Part shown: positions 1-7,540 of the stretch, one piece after another
How the letters are laid out: each line of letters begins with the position of its first letter
How positions within the stretch are numbered: the stretch's first letter is position 1
Assembly: GCA_029959605.1 (NCBI GenBank)
Contig: JASCOC010000021.1
Span: 1-49,821, forward strand
Origin: Lysobacteraceae bacterium PS02340
GTDB lineage: Bacteria; Pseudomonadota; Gammaproteobacteria; Xanthomonadales; Xanthomonadaceae
Reading direction: 5' to 3'
DNA: 49,821 bases
Notes under the pieces: model-generated
Databases searched by the model: none
Seen by the model: only the letters and a program-made list of their open reading frames with translations
What the model was told of the DNA's origin: nothing
Position numbers and translations under genes: made by a program

Positions 1-14
1 GTGGGGGGGAGGGC

Positions 15-911
15 TTGCGACTGGTTTGGCGGGGGGGGGGGCTGCGGGGCGAGGTGGCGCTGACAGGGGTGCGGTGGGACCGGCTGGAGCATCTCCTCGC
101 CGCGTATTACCGGGAAGCCGGTTATCAGGTCGAGCATGTGGGGACGGGCGCATCAGCCGGACGTTTCGATGGCGGTGTCGACCTGAAGCTGCAGCGCGAC
201 GGGCGGGTCGAACTGGTGCAGGTGAAGCACTGGAACGCCTACAAGGTGCCCCACAACGAGGTGCATCAGCTGATCGGGCTGATGGTCAACGCGCGCGCCG
301 ATGCCGCGATCCTCGTGACCAGCGGTGAGTTCACCAAGGCTGCGATCGAGGCCGCGACCCGCAACGGGCTGGTGCAGCTGATTGACGGCGACGAACTCCG
401 CGCAATGCTGGGGCCGTTGCCGGAAGCGCCGCTCGCGACGCGCACCGCCGACAGTCTGGCCGCGCAGGTCGGGGAACAATTGCTGCACGCTGCCATGGAT
501 CGCGCCTTGCCGGCTGGTCGCAAGGCGGCAACGTCCTGGGCCAAAGCTACCGCCGCGACGCTGGCGCTGAAGGGCTTTGCCCTCGTCGTGATGCTGCTGG
601 TCGCGTACCAGGTGATCCAGGCGCTCAGTCGGAATCTCGACCAAAGCCTGCAGGCCGTCGCCCGACCTGCGACGGCGGCCATCCAGCGTCCCGCACCTGC
701 GCCGCAGTTCGTGCCGTCGCGCTCGGCCGTCGCGCCCACGCCCGCAGTCGCGAGCTTCTGCATCGACCACGATCCGCGCACCGGTGCCAGTGTCGACCGC
801 TGCGCCGAACACGCCGCACGCCCGAAGCCGAGCCTCGCGAATGTCCGCGAGTCGCAGCGCAAGGCAGATGCCGCGATGGAGGTGCTGCGCGCTTCGACAC
901 CCGAAATGTGA
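15..911 (+). CDS. Membrane-anchored Mrr-type restriction endonuclease-like protein
   Basis: Probably a DNA nuclease of the Mrr / PD-(D/E)XK superfamily held at the membrane. The N-terminal part (about residues 20-135) has the family layout: a helix with RLEHLL, then GGVD with the acidic residue Asp56, then QVK (Gln69, Lys71), the usual catalytic trio of Mrr_cat domains. One hydrophobic helix follows at about residues 182-204, then a roughly 95-residue Pro/Ala-rich tail with two Cys. The start is uncertain: TTG at 15 is the first in-window start, the frame is open to the window edge, and GTG codons at 54 and 69 are alternatives that lie past the G11 tract at 31-41. The gene is followed after 60 bp by two envelope-protein genes. 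Nuclease activity is inferred from motifs only; the target is unknown. Confidence 0.7.
   Translation: MRLVWRGGGLRGEVALTGVRWDRLEHLLAAYYREAGYQVEHVGTGASAGRFDGGVDLKLQRDGRVELVQVKHWNAYKVPHNEVHQLIGLMVNARADAAILVTSGEFTKAAIEAATRNGLVQLIDGDELRAMLGPLPEAPLATRTADSLAAQVGEQLLHAAMDRALPAGRKAATSWAKATAATLALKGFALVVMLLVAYQVIQALSRNLDQSLQAVARPATAAIQRPAPAPQFVPSRSAVAPTPAVASFCIDHDPRTGASVDRCAEHAARPKPSLANVRESQRKADAAMEVLRASTPEM
31..41. repeat. Poly-G tract (11 G) at the 5' end of the Mrr-like gene
   Basis: Eleven consecutive G bases, preceded at 3-9 by another run of seven. If translation starts upstream of the tract, a change of one base would shift the frame of the nuclease gene. If it starts at GTG 54 or 69, the tract is in the leader. 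It may also be a sequencing or assembly artefact. Confidence 0.6.
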
Positions 912-971
912 GAACGGATTCCGCGCCTTCGGCCCACCGGGCGCATCACAGCACTTCAATCAGGAAACGCA

Positions 972-1298
972 ATGAACGCACATGCAGAGCAGGGTCACAT
1001 CGCAGCATCCCCGTCCACGGAGAGCCGTGGCGCCATCGGCAAATTCTTCGACACGTTGATCGGCACGATTTTCATCGTGCTGCTAGCCGCCGGCCTGATT
1101 GCGCTGACCTCGACGTGGCGATCGAGCGATCTTCTGTTTGAAGGTTCGGGTCGTGTGCTGGTCACCCGGACCAGCTGGTGGGGGTTGCAGCGCGAGGTGA
1201 CGGTGCTCGAGGCGTCTCAGATCGATGGCTGGACCATCATTGAGAAGAACGGCGATCGACTTCCGATGCGCAGCCAGTCCATGAGGCTGCCCGAGTGA
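972..1298 (+). CDS. Small single-pass membrane protein, unknown function
   Basis: A 108-residue protein I do not recognise. Residues 1-22 are polar, residues about 28-48 form one strongly hydrophobic helix, and the rest is a short soluble domain of beta character with several Trp and Arg (GRVLVTRTSWWGL). It begins with ATG 60 bp after the Mrr-like gene and its stop overlaps the next start in the sequence GTGA, so the three genes probably form one transcript with coupled translation. The topology suggests an inner-membrane protein with a periplasmic C-terminal domain, by inference. Confidence 0.6.
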   Translation: MNAHAEQGHIAASPSTESRGAIGKFFDTLIGTIFIVLLAAGLIALTSTWRSSDLLFEGSGRVLVTRTSWWGLQREVTVLEASQIDGWTIIEKNGDRLPMRSQSMRLPE

Positions 1299-2098
1299 AG
1301 CGGTGGTCCTGCTTCGGGCAGACCAGTGCATCCGCCTACCGACATGCCTCCAAGGTGATACTGCTCGGCGCACTGTTGGTGTGTTGGCCTGCGCTTGCCC
1401 GCGACGATTCGAAGATCAGCGACGCAGAGGCCAATGCATCGGCTGAAGCGTCAGGCCGGACGATCTACACGCATTACCGCGCGATCGAAGCGGTGCGCGT
1501 GGCGATGGATGCCGACCAGACCATGCGCGATGACGATCGCGTGGCAGGCGAGATCACCCTTGGTTATGGCGGTCAGATCCACGTCACCGTGCTGGATGAC
1601 GCATCCGCTGCGCTCTATCGCGCAGCGGTCTCGACCGACGGCCTACTCGCGGCGCCAATCGAGGCACTGCCGGCTCCGGCCGAGCTGTCCTCGAATGAGC
1701 GAGCGGCCGCGCAGGCCCGCACGACGGCATTGGCTTTCGATTCGCCGCGATGCGGGGACGCTTACGACACGGTGGTGCTGCCGTCGAGCGTGGAAGCGCA
1801 ATGGGTCGTCTTTCTGATTCCGCGACCTTCGCAAGGCGCGGTGCGGCTGGGCGGTTCGACCCGTGTGGAGACGGAGGGCGATGTGGTGACGGCGTGGCGC
1901 CCCTACACGCGGAGCTGCATTGATCTCAATCCAGCACCCAACGCGGTCGCCATGATCGTCACGCATCTGCTCGACCCGACTCCGACCGAGATCCATGTGT
2001 TCTGGAGTCTCTGGAAGGGCAAGCCGTTCTATGTCACCACCGTCAAGAACGGCCTCTGGAAAGTTGAAGACGGCCGCATCGCCAAAGCAGACGACTAG
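1295..2098 (+). CDS. Exported protein of unknown function
   Basis: A 267-residue protein starting at a GTG that overlaps the previous stop by four bases. Residues about 19-36 are a hydrophobic export signal ending in PALA-RDD, so the mature part should be periplasmic. The mature domain has two Cys (in PRCGD and RSCID) that could form a disulphide, and a C-terminal part rich in aromatic residues (VFWSLWKGKPFYV). I recognise no family. It is the third gene of the putative operon with the membrane-anchored nuclease. Confidence 0.6.
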   Translation: MKRWSCFGQTSASAYRHASKVILLGALLVCWPALARDDSKISDAEANASAEASGRTIYTHYRAIEAVRVAMDADQTMRDDDRVAGEITLGYGGQIHVTVLDDASAALYRAAVSTDGLLAAPIEALPAPAELSSNERAAAQARTTALAFDSPRCGDAYDTVVLPSSVEAQWVVFLIPRPSQGAVRLGGSTRVETEGDVVTAWRPYTRSCIDLNPAPNAVAMIVTHLLDPTPTEIHVFWSLWKGKPFYVTTVKNGLWKVEDGRIAKADD

Positions 2099-2170
2099 CC
2101 GGCGATTCGCCGGGCCGTGCGCAGCCGGGGTGTTTTCTCAAGGTGCCCACACATCAATAAAGTAGATGAG

Positions 2171-2482
2171 ATGCGAAGCAAGAAATCAAACGAGTTGCAC
2201 GGAAGCGGCTTTTACTTCTGGATTCCCTTTTTACTCGGCGGTGCTGGTGTGTGCGCCGCCTACTACAGGATGGAGCTTGAGAGATTCCATCTCCAACATG
2301 CGAGTCGCGTCGCCGATGAGGCTTCCGGCCTGTTGTATCCGATCCTGGTCAAAAAGACCGAGGTTTTCCTCACTTACCGGGAGTACTGGATCTACGAAGC
2401 TCTGGCGCCAACCATCGGACTACTGTTTGCCGCTGCTTGCGCAGTGGCGATATTCGGGCGCGTTCGGCGGCGGTACGCGTGA
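2171..2482 (+). CDS. Small two-helix membrane protein, unknown function
   Basis: A 103-residue protein with two hydrophobic helices (about residues 14-31 and 75-95) on either side of a polar, probably periplasmic loop. I chose ATG 2171; a GTG at 2117 in the same frame would add 18 residues of poor quality. No clear ribosome binding site is seen for either. The gene is visibly richer in A and T than its neighbours and uses codons such as AAA, TCA and TTT that are rare elsewhere here, which suggests acquired DNA. It sits just upstream of a likely transposase remnant. Function unknown. Confidence 0.5.
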   Translation: MRSKKSNELHGSGFYFWIPFLLGGAGVCAAYYRMELERFHLQHASRVADEASGLLYPILVKKTEVFLTYREYWIYEALAPTIGLLFAAACAVAIFGRVRRRYA

Positions 2483-2505
2483 CACGAATGGTGAAGGCCG
2501 AGCAG

Positions 2506-2660
2506 TGACGGAGTCAGGTCTACTTATCCGTTTTACTTGCTCGATGGGCAGGGCGGACGCGAGCGAAGCGTCTGGTCTCGATTCGACCATGGCGCGGAAG
2601 TCGTCGCCGCCGCAGGCGCGCTGCCGGAGTTAACGGTGCCAAGTTTACTTACACGATAAC
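2506..2660 (+). mobile_element. Remnant of a REP-associated (IS200-like) transposase element
   Basis: The left side carries GACGGAGTCAGGTCTACTT (2508-2526) and the right side GGTGCCAAGTTTACTTACAC (2636-2655). I recall both as typical flanks of REP-associated tyrosine transposase genes in proteobacteria. Between them is a 14-codon open frame at 2589-2633 starting MARK, as many such transposases do, and running straight to a stop. This looks like an internal deletion that removed nearly the whole gene. The identification is by memory of motifs and was not searched. Confidence 0.4.
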
Positions 2661-2883
2661 GCCGCGCCAGCAGCGACATCAGTCGATCTAGAAGGGCATC
2701 GCCAGCTCTCTGTGCGCAAGCCGCGACACAACCAGATCTTTCCGTCATCTAGGGCACGCCCTAGGTGCGTAAGTCAGCGTATTTCACAGGCCGTCTACGT
2801 ACTCCAATCTCGCCTGAAGACGCACGGTTTCCGCAGCAAAAACGCCGCTATATTCCGGTCTCCCCCGAAGCAGGAGAACTGAA
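2661..2883. other. AT-richer intergenic stretch, no gene seen
   Basis: No convincing frame here. The composition is less GC-rich than the rest of the window. The last bases hold the ribosome binding site GGAGAA just ahead of the lipoprotein ATG at 2884, and the promoter of the lipoprotein gene is presumably in this stretch. Confidence 0.4.
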
Positions 2884-3153
2884 ATGTCGCTCATCCAACA
2901 GCATAAGAGGACGGCACAAATGGTCGGCGTGGCGCTGGTCGCGGCCGTGGGCCTCGGTGGCTGCGCCACCTACAAGGACGACTTCGCACGCATCGATACG
3001 CGCCTCGATACCCTCGACTCGCGGGTGCAGGGTGCGGCCCAGAGCGCGGAATCCGCCAACCAGTCGGCGACGCAGGCCAATCAGCGCCTGGATACGATGG
3101 AACGTCGCGTCCAGCAGCTCGAAACGGCGCCGCGTCGCACGCCGCGCGGTTGA
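2884..3153 (+). CDS. Lpp-like alanine-zipper outer-membrane lipoprotein
   Basis: An 89-residue lipoprotein. Residues 1-26 are a lipoprotein signal with lipobox LGGC, so the mature protein starts at Cys27. The mature part is a helix with Leu/Val/Ala heptads (RIDTRLDTLDSRV, then Ala-rich repeats ending in ANQRLDTMERRV), closely resembling the E. coli Lpp / Pseudomonas OprI trimeric coil. The ribosome binding site GGAGAACTGAA is good. Unlike E. coli Lpp, the chain ends in PRG with no terminal Lys, the residue used for covalent linkage to peptidoglycan. A strong hairpin terminator follows, and the next gene is an L,D-transpeptidase-fold protein, the enzyme class that links Lpp in E. coli. Confidence 0.8.
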   Translation: MSLIQQHKRTAQMVGVALVAAVGLGGCATYKDDFARIDTRLDTLDSRVQGAAQSAESANQSATQANQRLDTMERRVQQLETAPRRTPRG

Positions 3154-3162
3154 TCTGATCGG

Positions 3163-3199
3163 ACCGGGACCCGCTGGCCTGCTGGCCACGGGTCCCGGT
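3163..3199 (+). terminator. Hairpin terminator after the Lpp-like gene
   Basis: A stem of ACCGGGACCCG (3163-3173) with CGGGTCCCGGT (3189-3199), extended inward by TGGCC/GGCCA around a one-base bulge and a four-base loop. A short T-rich run (TTCTTTT) follows a few bases later. Confidence 0.8.
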
Positions 3200-3254
3200 G
3201 TGTCACCCGTTCTTTTCGAGGAGTTGTCCCATCGCCAGGTCCACACACGCTGCG

Positions 3255-3935
3255 ATGCGGGTCTTGCACGGTGCGCTGCTGCTTGCGTTGGCATCCGCCA
3301 GCGTTGGCGTGGCGATGGCCGAGGAGCCCGCGACGCAACCGGTCGCTTCGGTCGACCAGCTTCCGTCAGGCCAAGAGGTGTCCGACACCGTGATCGAGCT
3401 GGCGGGCTGGGTCATCGCCGCCAATGACAACCACGGCTATCCGTTCATGGTGATGGACAAGGCCGCCGCGCAGGTGCTGGTGTTCGGTGGCGACGGCAAG
3501 CTGCGAGGCGCAGCTCCCGGGCTGTTTGGCTCGGCGGTCGGCGACCATGCGGCGCCCGGCATTGCCGGTCTTGCGCTGCGCGAGATTCCGGGACGCGATC
3601 GCACCACGCCTGCCGGTCGTTTCGTGGGCGGCTATGGCCCGTCGATTGACGCCGGGCGTGTGCTCTGGGTGGACTACGATTCGGCGGTCTCGCTGCACCC
3701 CACCGCGAGCGGTACGCCGGCCGAGCGACGCGGGGAACGCCTCGCATCGCCGACGCCGGACGACAACCGCGTCACCCACGGTTGCATCAACGTCGACACC
3801 GGCTTCTACGAGCTGGTTGTCCAGCCGACATTCGAGAAGGGCGGCGTGTTCTACATCCTGCCGGACAAGGATTCGGTGGCTGAGACCTTCCCGGAGTTCG
3901 CGCAGAGTCGCGAGGCGTCCAAGCGCGACGAGTGA
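3255..3935 (+). CDS. Exported L,D-transpeptidase-fold (YkuD) protein
   Basis: A 226-residue protein with a signal peptide (residues 1-22, cleavage near VAMA-EEP). The C-terminal domain has the YkuD signature His...THGCINV with the catalytic Cys at 177 and His175, typical of enzymes that form 3-3 cross-links in peptidoglycan or attach Lpp. The usual Arg after GCI is replaced by Asn, so activity is likely but not certain. I chose ATG 3255 because it begins a clean signal peptide; an in-frame TTG-like start at 3198 would add a polar extension overlapping the terminator. It lies directly after the Lpp-like gene on the same strand. Confidence 0.75.
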   Translation: MRVLHGALLLALASASVGVAMAEEPATQPVASVDQLPSGQEVSDTVIELAGWVIAANDNHGYPFMVMDKAAAQVLVFGGDGKLRGAAPGLFGSAVGDHAAPGIAGLALREIPGRDRTTPAGRFVGGYGPSIDAGRVLWVDYDSAVSLHPTASGTPAERRGERLASPTPDDNRVTHGCINVDTGFYELVVQPTFEKGGVFYILPDKDSVAETFPEFAQSREASKRDE

Positions 3936-3994
3936 GTGCAAGTCGCCGGCCTGATGAACCCGGCGGCATTGCGGGGTGGCGCTAGACTCCACCC

Positions 3995-4366
3995 ATGACG
4001 ACGCCAGACCAGAGCAAACTCGATCGCATCGTGGCCGAGGCCCGGCGCAGTGCCGAGCAGCGCAACAACGGCTATCGCGAGCGGGCGCTGAAGATGTACC
4101 CGTGGATCTGCGGCCGCTGCGCGCGCGAGTTCACGCGCGTCAATCTGCGCGAACTGACGGTGCATCACCGCAACCACAACCACGACGACAACCCGGCCGA
4201 TGGCAGCAACTGGGAGTTGCTGTGCGTGTACTGCCACGACAACGAACATTCCCGTCAGCTCGACCACACCGGCGTGAGCGCACGGAACGCGGAGGATGCG
4301 CCCGCAGCGGCGACGTCGAATCCGTTCGCGGATCTGAAGGCGCGGCTCGAGAAAACGCGCACCTGA
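3995..4366 (+). CDS. yajD: YajD-family HNH nuclease-like protein
   Basis: A 123-residue homologue of E. coli YajD. Shared stretches are visible almost throughout: RERALKMYPWICGRC, REFTRVNLRELTVHH, DDNPADGSNWELLCVYCHD, and NPFADLKARL at the end. The HNH fold is shown by the CxxC (GRC-arm), the HH pair and the CxYCHDxEH motif, which would bind a metal in a beta-beta-alpha site. The cellular role of YajD is not established; it is presumed to be a cytoplasmic nucleic-acid-cutting or binding protein. The length matches the family. Confidence 0.9.
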   Translation: MTTPDQSKLDRIVAEARRSAEQRNNGYRERALKMYPWICGRCAREFTRVNLRELTVHHRNHNHDDNPADGSNWELLCVYCHDNEHSRQLDHTGVSARNAEDAPAAATSNPFADLKARLEKTRT

Positions 4367-4504
4367 TCGCACGCGCTTGTGGGGCAGAGACATGATCTGC
4401 GGCGTAAACCCGGATCAGCCCGGTTGCGTGGATCTCGGGCGTCACGGTTCCCGGATGCGTGTCGCTGGACCGGGCGTGCGTCCTTCGGTGACCATAGCGC
4501 GCCC

Positions 4505-6136
4505 ATGCCTGCCGATCCCACGCCGTCCGCGCATCTGCTGCGTCTGTTGCCCGACGCGGTCGTGCAGACGGATGCGCGCTGGACGGTGACGTATCTCAAT
4601 CCTGCCTGGCAGACGCTGACGGGCCACGCGGTTGCCGATGCGCTGGGCCGCTCGCTGCTGGATTTCGTGCATCCCGACGACAACCCGACGCTGCGCTCCG
4701 GCATGCCGGTGTTCCGGCTGCGGTTCGCGGACGGGGCGTATCGATGGATGCGGCTGCAGTTGCAGCCCGAGACCGACGCGGCGGATCGGGTGGTCAGTCG
4801 CCAGGGCGTGCTGATCGAAGTGGCCGACGTCACCGAGCAGGTGCTGGTGGAAGTGCGCCAGCGCTTTCTGCGGTTGCTGGAGACCATCGACGGCGTGGTC
4901 TGGGAGGCCGAGCGCGGTGTGGGCAATACGTTCCTGAGTCCGCAGGTCGAACGCCTGTTCGGCTTCACGGTGGAGCAGTGGCGCGCCGACCCGGGCTTCT
5001 GGCGCTCGCGCGTGCATCCCGACGATCTGCAGGCGGCACTGGCGATCGACAACGCCGCCTACGACGCGACGCACAGCTACGCCTACGAAATGAGCTATCG
5101 CCTGATCACGCGCTCGGGCGAGGTGGTCTGGGTGCGCGACCTGTGCCGGACGGTGGTGGAAGCGGGTCGCCCGAACCGCATGATCGGCCTGATGATCGAC
5201 GTGACCCGGCAGAAGCAGGCCGAACTCGAACTGCTGCGCTCCGACGAGCGCTACGCGCTGGCCACGCGCGGGTCCAACGACGGCATCTGGGACTGGGATC
5301 TGCGCACGGATGTGCTGCACGTGTCCGGACGCTTCAACGGCATCCTCGGGCTGGACGCGACCGGCCCCGTCCACGCGGACGGCTGGCACTTCCTGCAGTC
5401 GCGCATCGATCCCGACGATCGCGCACGCGTGGAGTCGGCCTACCGCCGGCATCTGGCCGGGGACAGCCCGAACTTCTCCGTGGACTTCCGCGCCTGGCAT
5501 GGCTCGGGGCGTCTGGTGTGGGTGAACTGGCGCGGCGTCGCCCGGTTCGAGGACGGCATCGCCGTACGCATGGCGGGCTCGTTGAGCGATCTGGCCGAAC
5601 GCGGCAGTTCCTACGACGCGCTGACCAATCTGCCGGGGCGGCCGCTGTTCCGCGATCGTCTCGATCACGCGATCGCGCTGCACCGCGAAGGACTCGCTGC
5701 GGGCGAGGGCGCAGCGGCGCAGAGCCACACCACGATGTTCGCGGTGCTGATGCTCGATCTCGACGGGTTCAAGGCGGTCAACGACACCCACGGCCATCAC
5801 GTCGGTGACCAGCTGCTGCAGCAGGTCGCGCGGCGGCTGGAAAGCTGCGTACGCGCGGTCGATCTGGTCGCGCGCATGAGCGGTGACGAGTTCATCGTGT
5901 TGCTGGAGTCCGTCGATCCCGCCGGGGCAGCCGAACGGGCGCGACAGATTGCGTCGGCGCTCGCGTTGCCCTACACGATCGGCGCGACCGCCGTGCACAG
6001 CAGCGCCAGCATCGGACTGGTGAGCAGCCATCCCCAGTTGGCGACCAGCGACGCCTATCTGCGCGCGGCGGATGCCGCGATGTACGAAGCCAAGAGCAAG
6101 GCCTTGGGGATCACTGTTTCCGAGGCGGGGCAGTAA
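4505..6136 (+). CDS. Triple-PAS diguanylate cyclase (SGDEF)
   Basis: A 543-residue cytosolic signalling protein that should make cyclic-di-GMP from GTP. Three PAS domains can be seen: about residues 10-110, 115-240 (with LETIDGVVWEAE and HPDD) and 245-370 (GIWDWDL, PDDRARV). The C-terminal GGDEF domain starts with SYDALTNLPGR and carries SGDEF at 459-463 in place of GGDEF, a variant found in some active enzymes. An RAVD inhibition site lies five residues before it, so product feedback is expected. I chose ATG 4505; upstream in-frame starts would add a non-conserved stretch. There is no EAL domain and no membrane segment, so the input is probably a cytosolic ligand or redox signal, by inference. 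Confidence 0.88.
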   Translation: MPADPTPSAHLLRLLPDAVVQTDARWTVTYLNPAWQTLTGHAVADALGRSLLDFVHPDDNPTLRSGMPVFRLRFADGAYRWMRLQLQPETDAADRVVSRQGVLIEVADVTEQVLVEVRQRFLRLLETIDGVVWEAERGVGNTFLSPQVERLFGFTVEQWRADPGFWRSRVHPDDLQAALAIDNAAYDATHSYAYEMSYRLITRSGEVVWVRDLCRTVVEAGRPNRMIGLMIDVTRQKQAELELLRSDERYALATRGSNDGIWDWDLRTDVLHVSGRFNGILGLDATGPVHADGWHFLQSRIDPDDRARVESAYRRHLAGDSPNFSVDFRAWHGSGRLVWVNWRGVARFEDGIAVRMAGSLSDLAERGSSYDALTNLPGRPLFRDRLDHAIALHREGLAAGEGAAAQSHTTMFAVLMLDLDGFKAVNDTHGHHVGDQLLQQVARRLESCVRAVDLVARMSGDEFIVLLESVDPAGAAERARQIASALALPYTIGATAVHSSASIGLVSSHPQLATSDAYLRAADAAMYEAKSKALGITVSEAGQ

Positions 6137-6177
6137 TGGTGCCGGGCCTGCGTGTCCGGTGGCGAAAGGAGGGCGCA

Positions 6178-7191
6178 ATGAAACGAGCGATCCGGATTCT
6201 GCTCGCGTTCGGCGGGGCGATGCTCGCCAGCGTGCTGCCGGTCTACGGCACAGCGCAGGCGGTACCGGCTGCGCCTTCAGCTGAAGTGTCGGCGCCGAAC
6301 GGCACGCAGGCAGCCGCGCCGTCGATGGCGTATTGGCGGGAGGTGGCGCTGTGGCCGGACGATTCGTCGGTGCTGCAGGCGGGGATCGAAGCGCTGGCGC
6401 ACGAGTCGTGGGCGCTCACCCATCCCAGCATGCTCGTCTACCGGCCGGCGGCGCGTGTACCGGGTGCTGCCGTGCTCGTCTTTCCGGGCGGTGGTTACAA
6501 GGCGCTGGGCATCGGCCCGAACAGCAGCCTGGGGCTGTACGGATCGGATGTCTGCAAGTGGCTGACCGATGCCGGCATCACCTGCGTGCTGGTGAAGTAC
6601 CGCGTGCCCAACACGGGCTGCAACTGGAACCCGGTGACGAAGCGGCACGAGTCGCCGGCCATTCCGATGGCGCTGCAGGATGCACAGCGGGCGATGTCGC
6701 TGGTCCGCCATAACGCGGCCGAGTGGGGCATCGATCCGGACCGCATCGGCGTGATGGGATTCTCCGCCGGCGGCAATCTCGCCGTGCTGTCGAGCACGGC
6801 GTTCGCATCCCGCACGTACGCACCCGCCGACGCCGCGGACGCGGTCAGCCTGCGACCCGACTTCGCGATCCCGGTCTACGCCGGACACATGACGATGGAA
6901 CACAAGAACCTGCGGCCCAAGGATTCGCCCGCGGCGCGTGCACTCAATACCGACATCGTGGTGTCCGCGGCCGTGCCGCCGACGTTGCTCATACATGCGA
7001 AGGACGATGCCGTCGACCCGGTCGAGTATTCGGAGGTCTACGACCAGGCGTTGCGGGAAGTCGGCGCGAACGTGACGCTCATCCGCTACGAGGCCGGCGG
7101 GCACGCGTTCGGCGTGCGCCGGAAAGGCACGGACAGCGACCGGTGGACGCAGGATGCGATGCGCTGGCTGGACGACATGGGGACGCGGTGA
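6178..7191 (+). CDS. Exported alpha/beta-hydrolase (esterase, BD-FAE/AxeA type)
   Basis: A 337-residue secreted or periplasmic esterase. Residues about 1-28 form a signal peptide. The hydrolase core shows the oxyanion motif VFPGGGY, the nucleophile motif GFSAGG (Ser196), an acidic residue in the HAKDDAVDP segment and the His in GGHAFG. This is the pattern of acetylxylan-esterase-like and carboxylesterase family members, but the substrate cannot be read from the sequence. The start is set by a very good ribosome binding site, AAAGGAGGGCGCA, directly before ATG 6178, 41 bp after the cyclase gene. Confidence 0.8.
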   Translation: MKRAIRILLAFGGAMLASVLPVYGTAQAVPAAPSAEVSAPNGTQAAAPSMAYWREVALWPDDSSVLQAGIEALAHESWALTHPSMLVYRPAARVPGAAVLVFPGGGYKALGIGPNSSLGLYGSDVCKWLTDAGITCVLVKYRVPNTGCNWNPVTKRHESPAIPMALQDAQRAMSLVRHNAAEWGIDPDRIGVMGFSAGGNLAVLSSTAFASRTYAPADAADAVSLRPDFAIPVYAGHMTMEHKNLRPKDSPAARALNTDIVVSAAVPPTLLIHAKDDAVDPVEYSEVYDQALREVGANVTLIRYEAGGHAFGVRRKGTDSDRWTQDAMRWLDDMGTR

Positions 7192-7540
7192 GTGGCGGTG
7201 GCGCCGGCGACGCGGAGTCCGGCGCCTCACCAGCGTTCGGTGCAAAAAGGACTCGCGCGTTCTGCATCGAGTCGCCGACCCGTGGACCTTGACGGTGCGC
7301 AGGCTGAACGCGCCTGCGCGCGTCGGCGATGCACGCGTAAGCCGAATCCGACGCCCGGGCAGGCCATTCAGCGATTGCACCTCCCGGTGAAATGATCATC
7401 ACAAATAGCCTCTGTAGCATCCGGCTCCGCGGCCGTTAATGACTTCACAACGGTCTTGCGTGGCATCGGGGAACGGGCCACGCGGGACCGCTTGGCGCGC
7501 TGCCGCCCGACCGGGTGTACACACGAACAGGGGAACGCCG
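7192..7540. other. Intergenic region with a weak hairpin, no gene seen
   Basis: Near the esterase stop there is an inverted repeat GGCGCCGG/CCGGCGCC (7200-7207 and 7219-7226), possibly a terminator but without a T-run. The rest shows no convincing frame. The part from about 7370 is less GC-rich and should hold the promoter for the FecR/OmpA/CHASE2 genes, though I cannot pick out clear -35 and -10 boxes. Confidence 0.4.

Noticed and set aside
153..959. Long minus-strand open frame opposite the nuclease gene, and many similar long antisense frames (for example 4442-6178, 8575-10788, 38751-41516)
   Set aside because: They mirror the codon pattern of GC-rich genes on the other strand, are Arg/Ala/Pro-rich, and show no family motifs or starts with ribosome sites.
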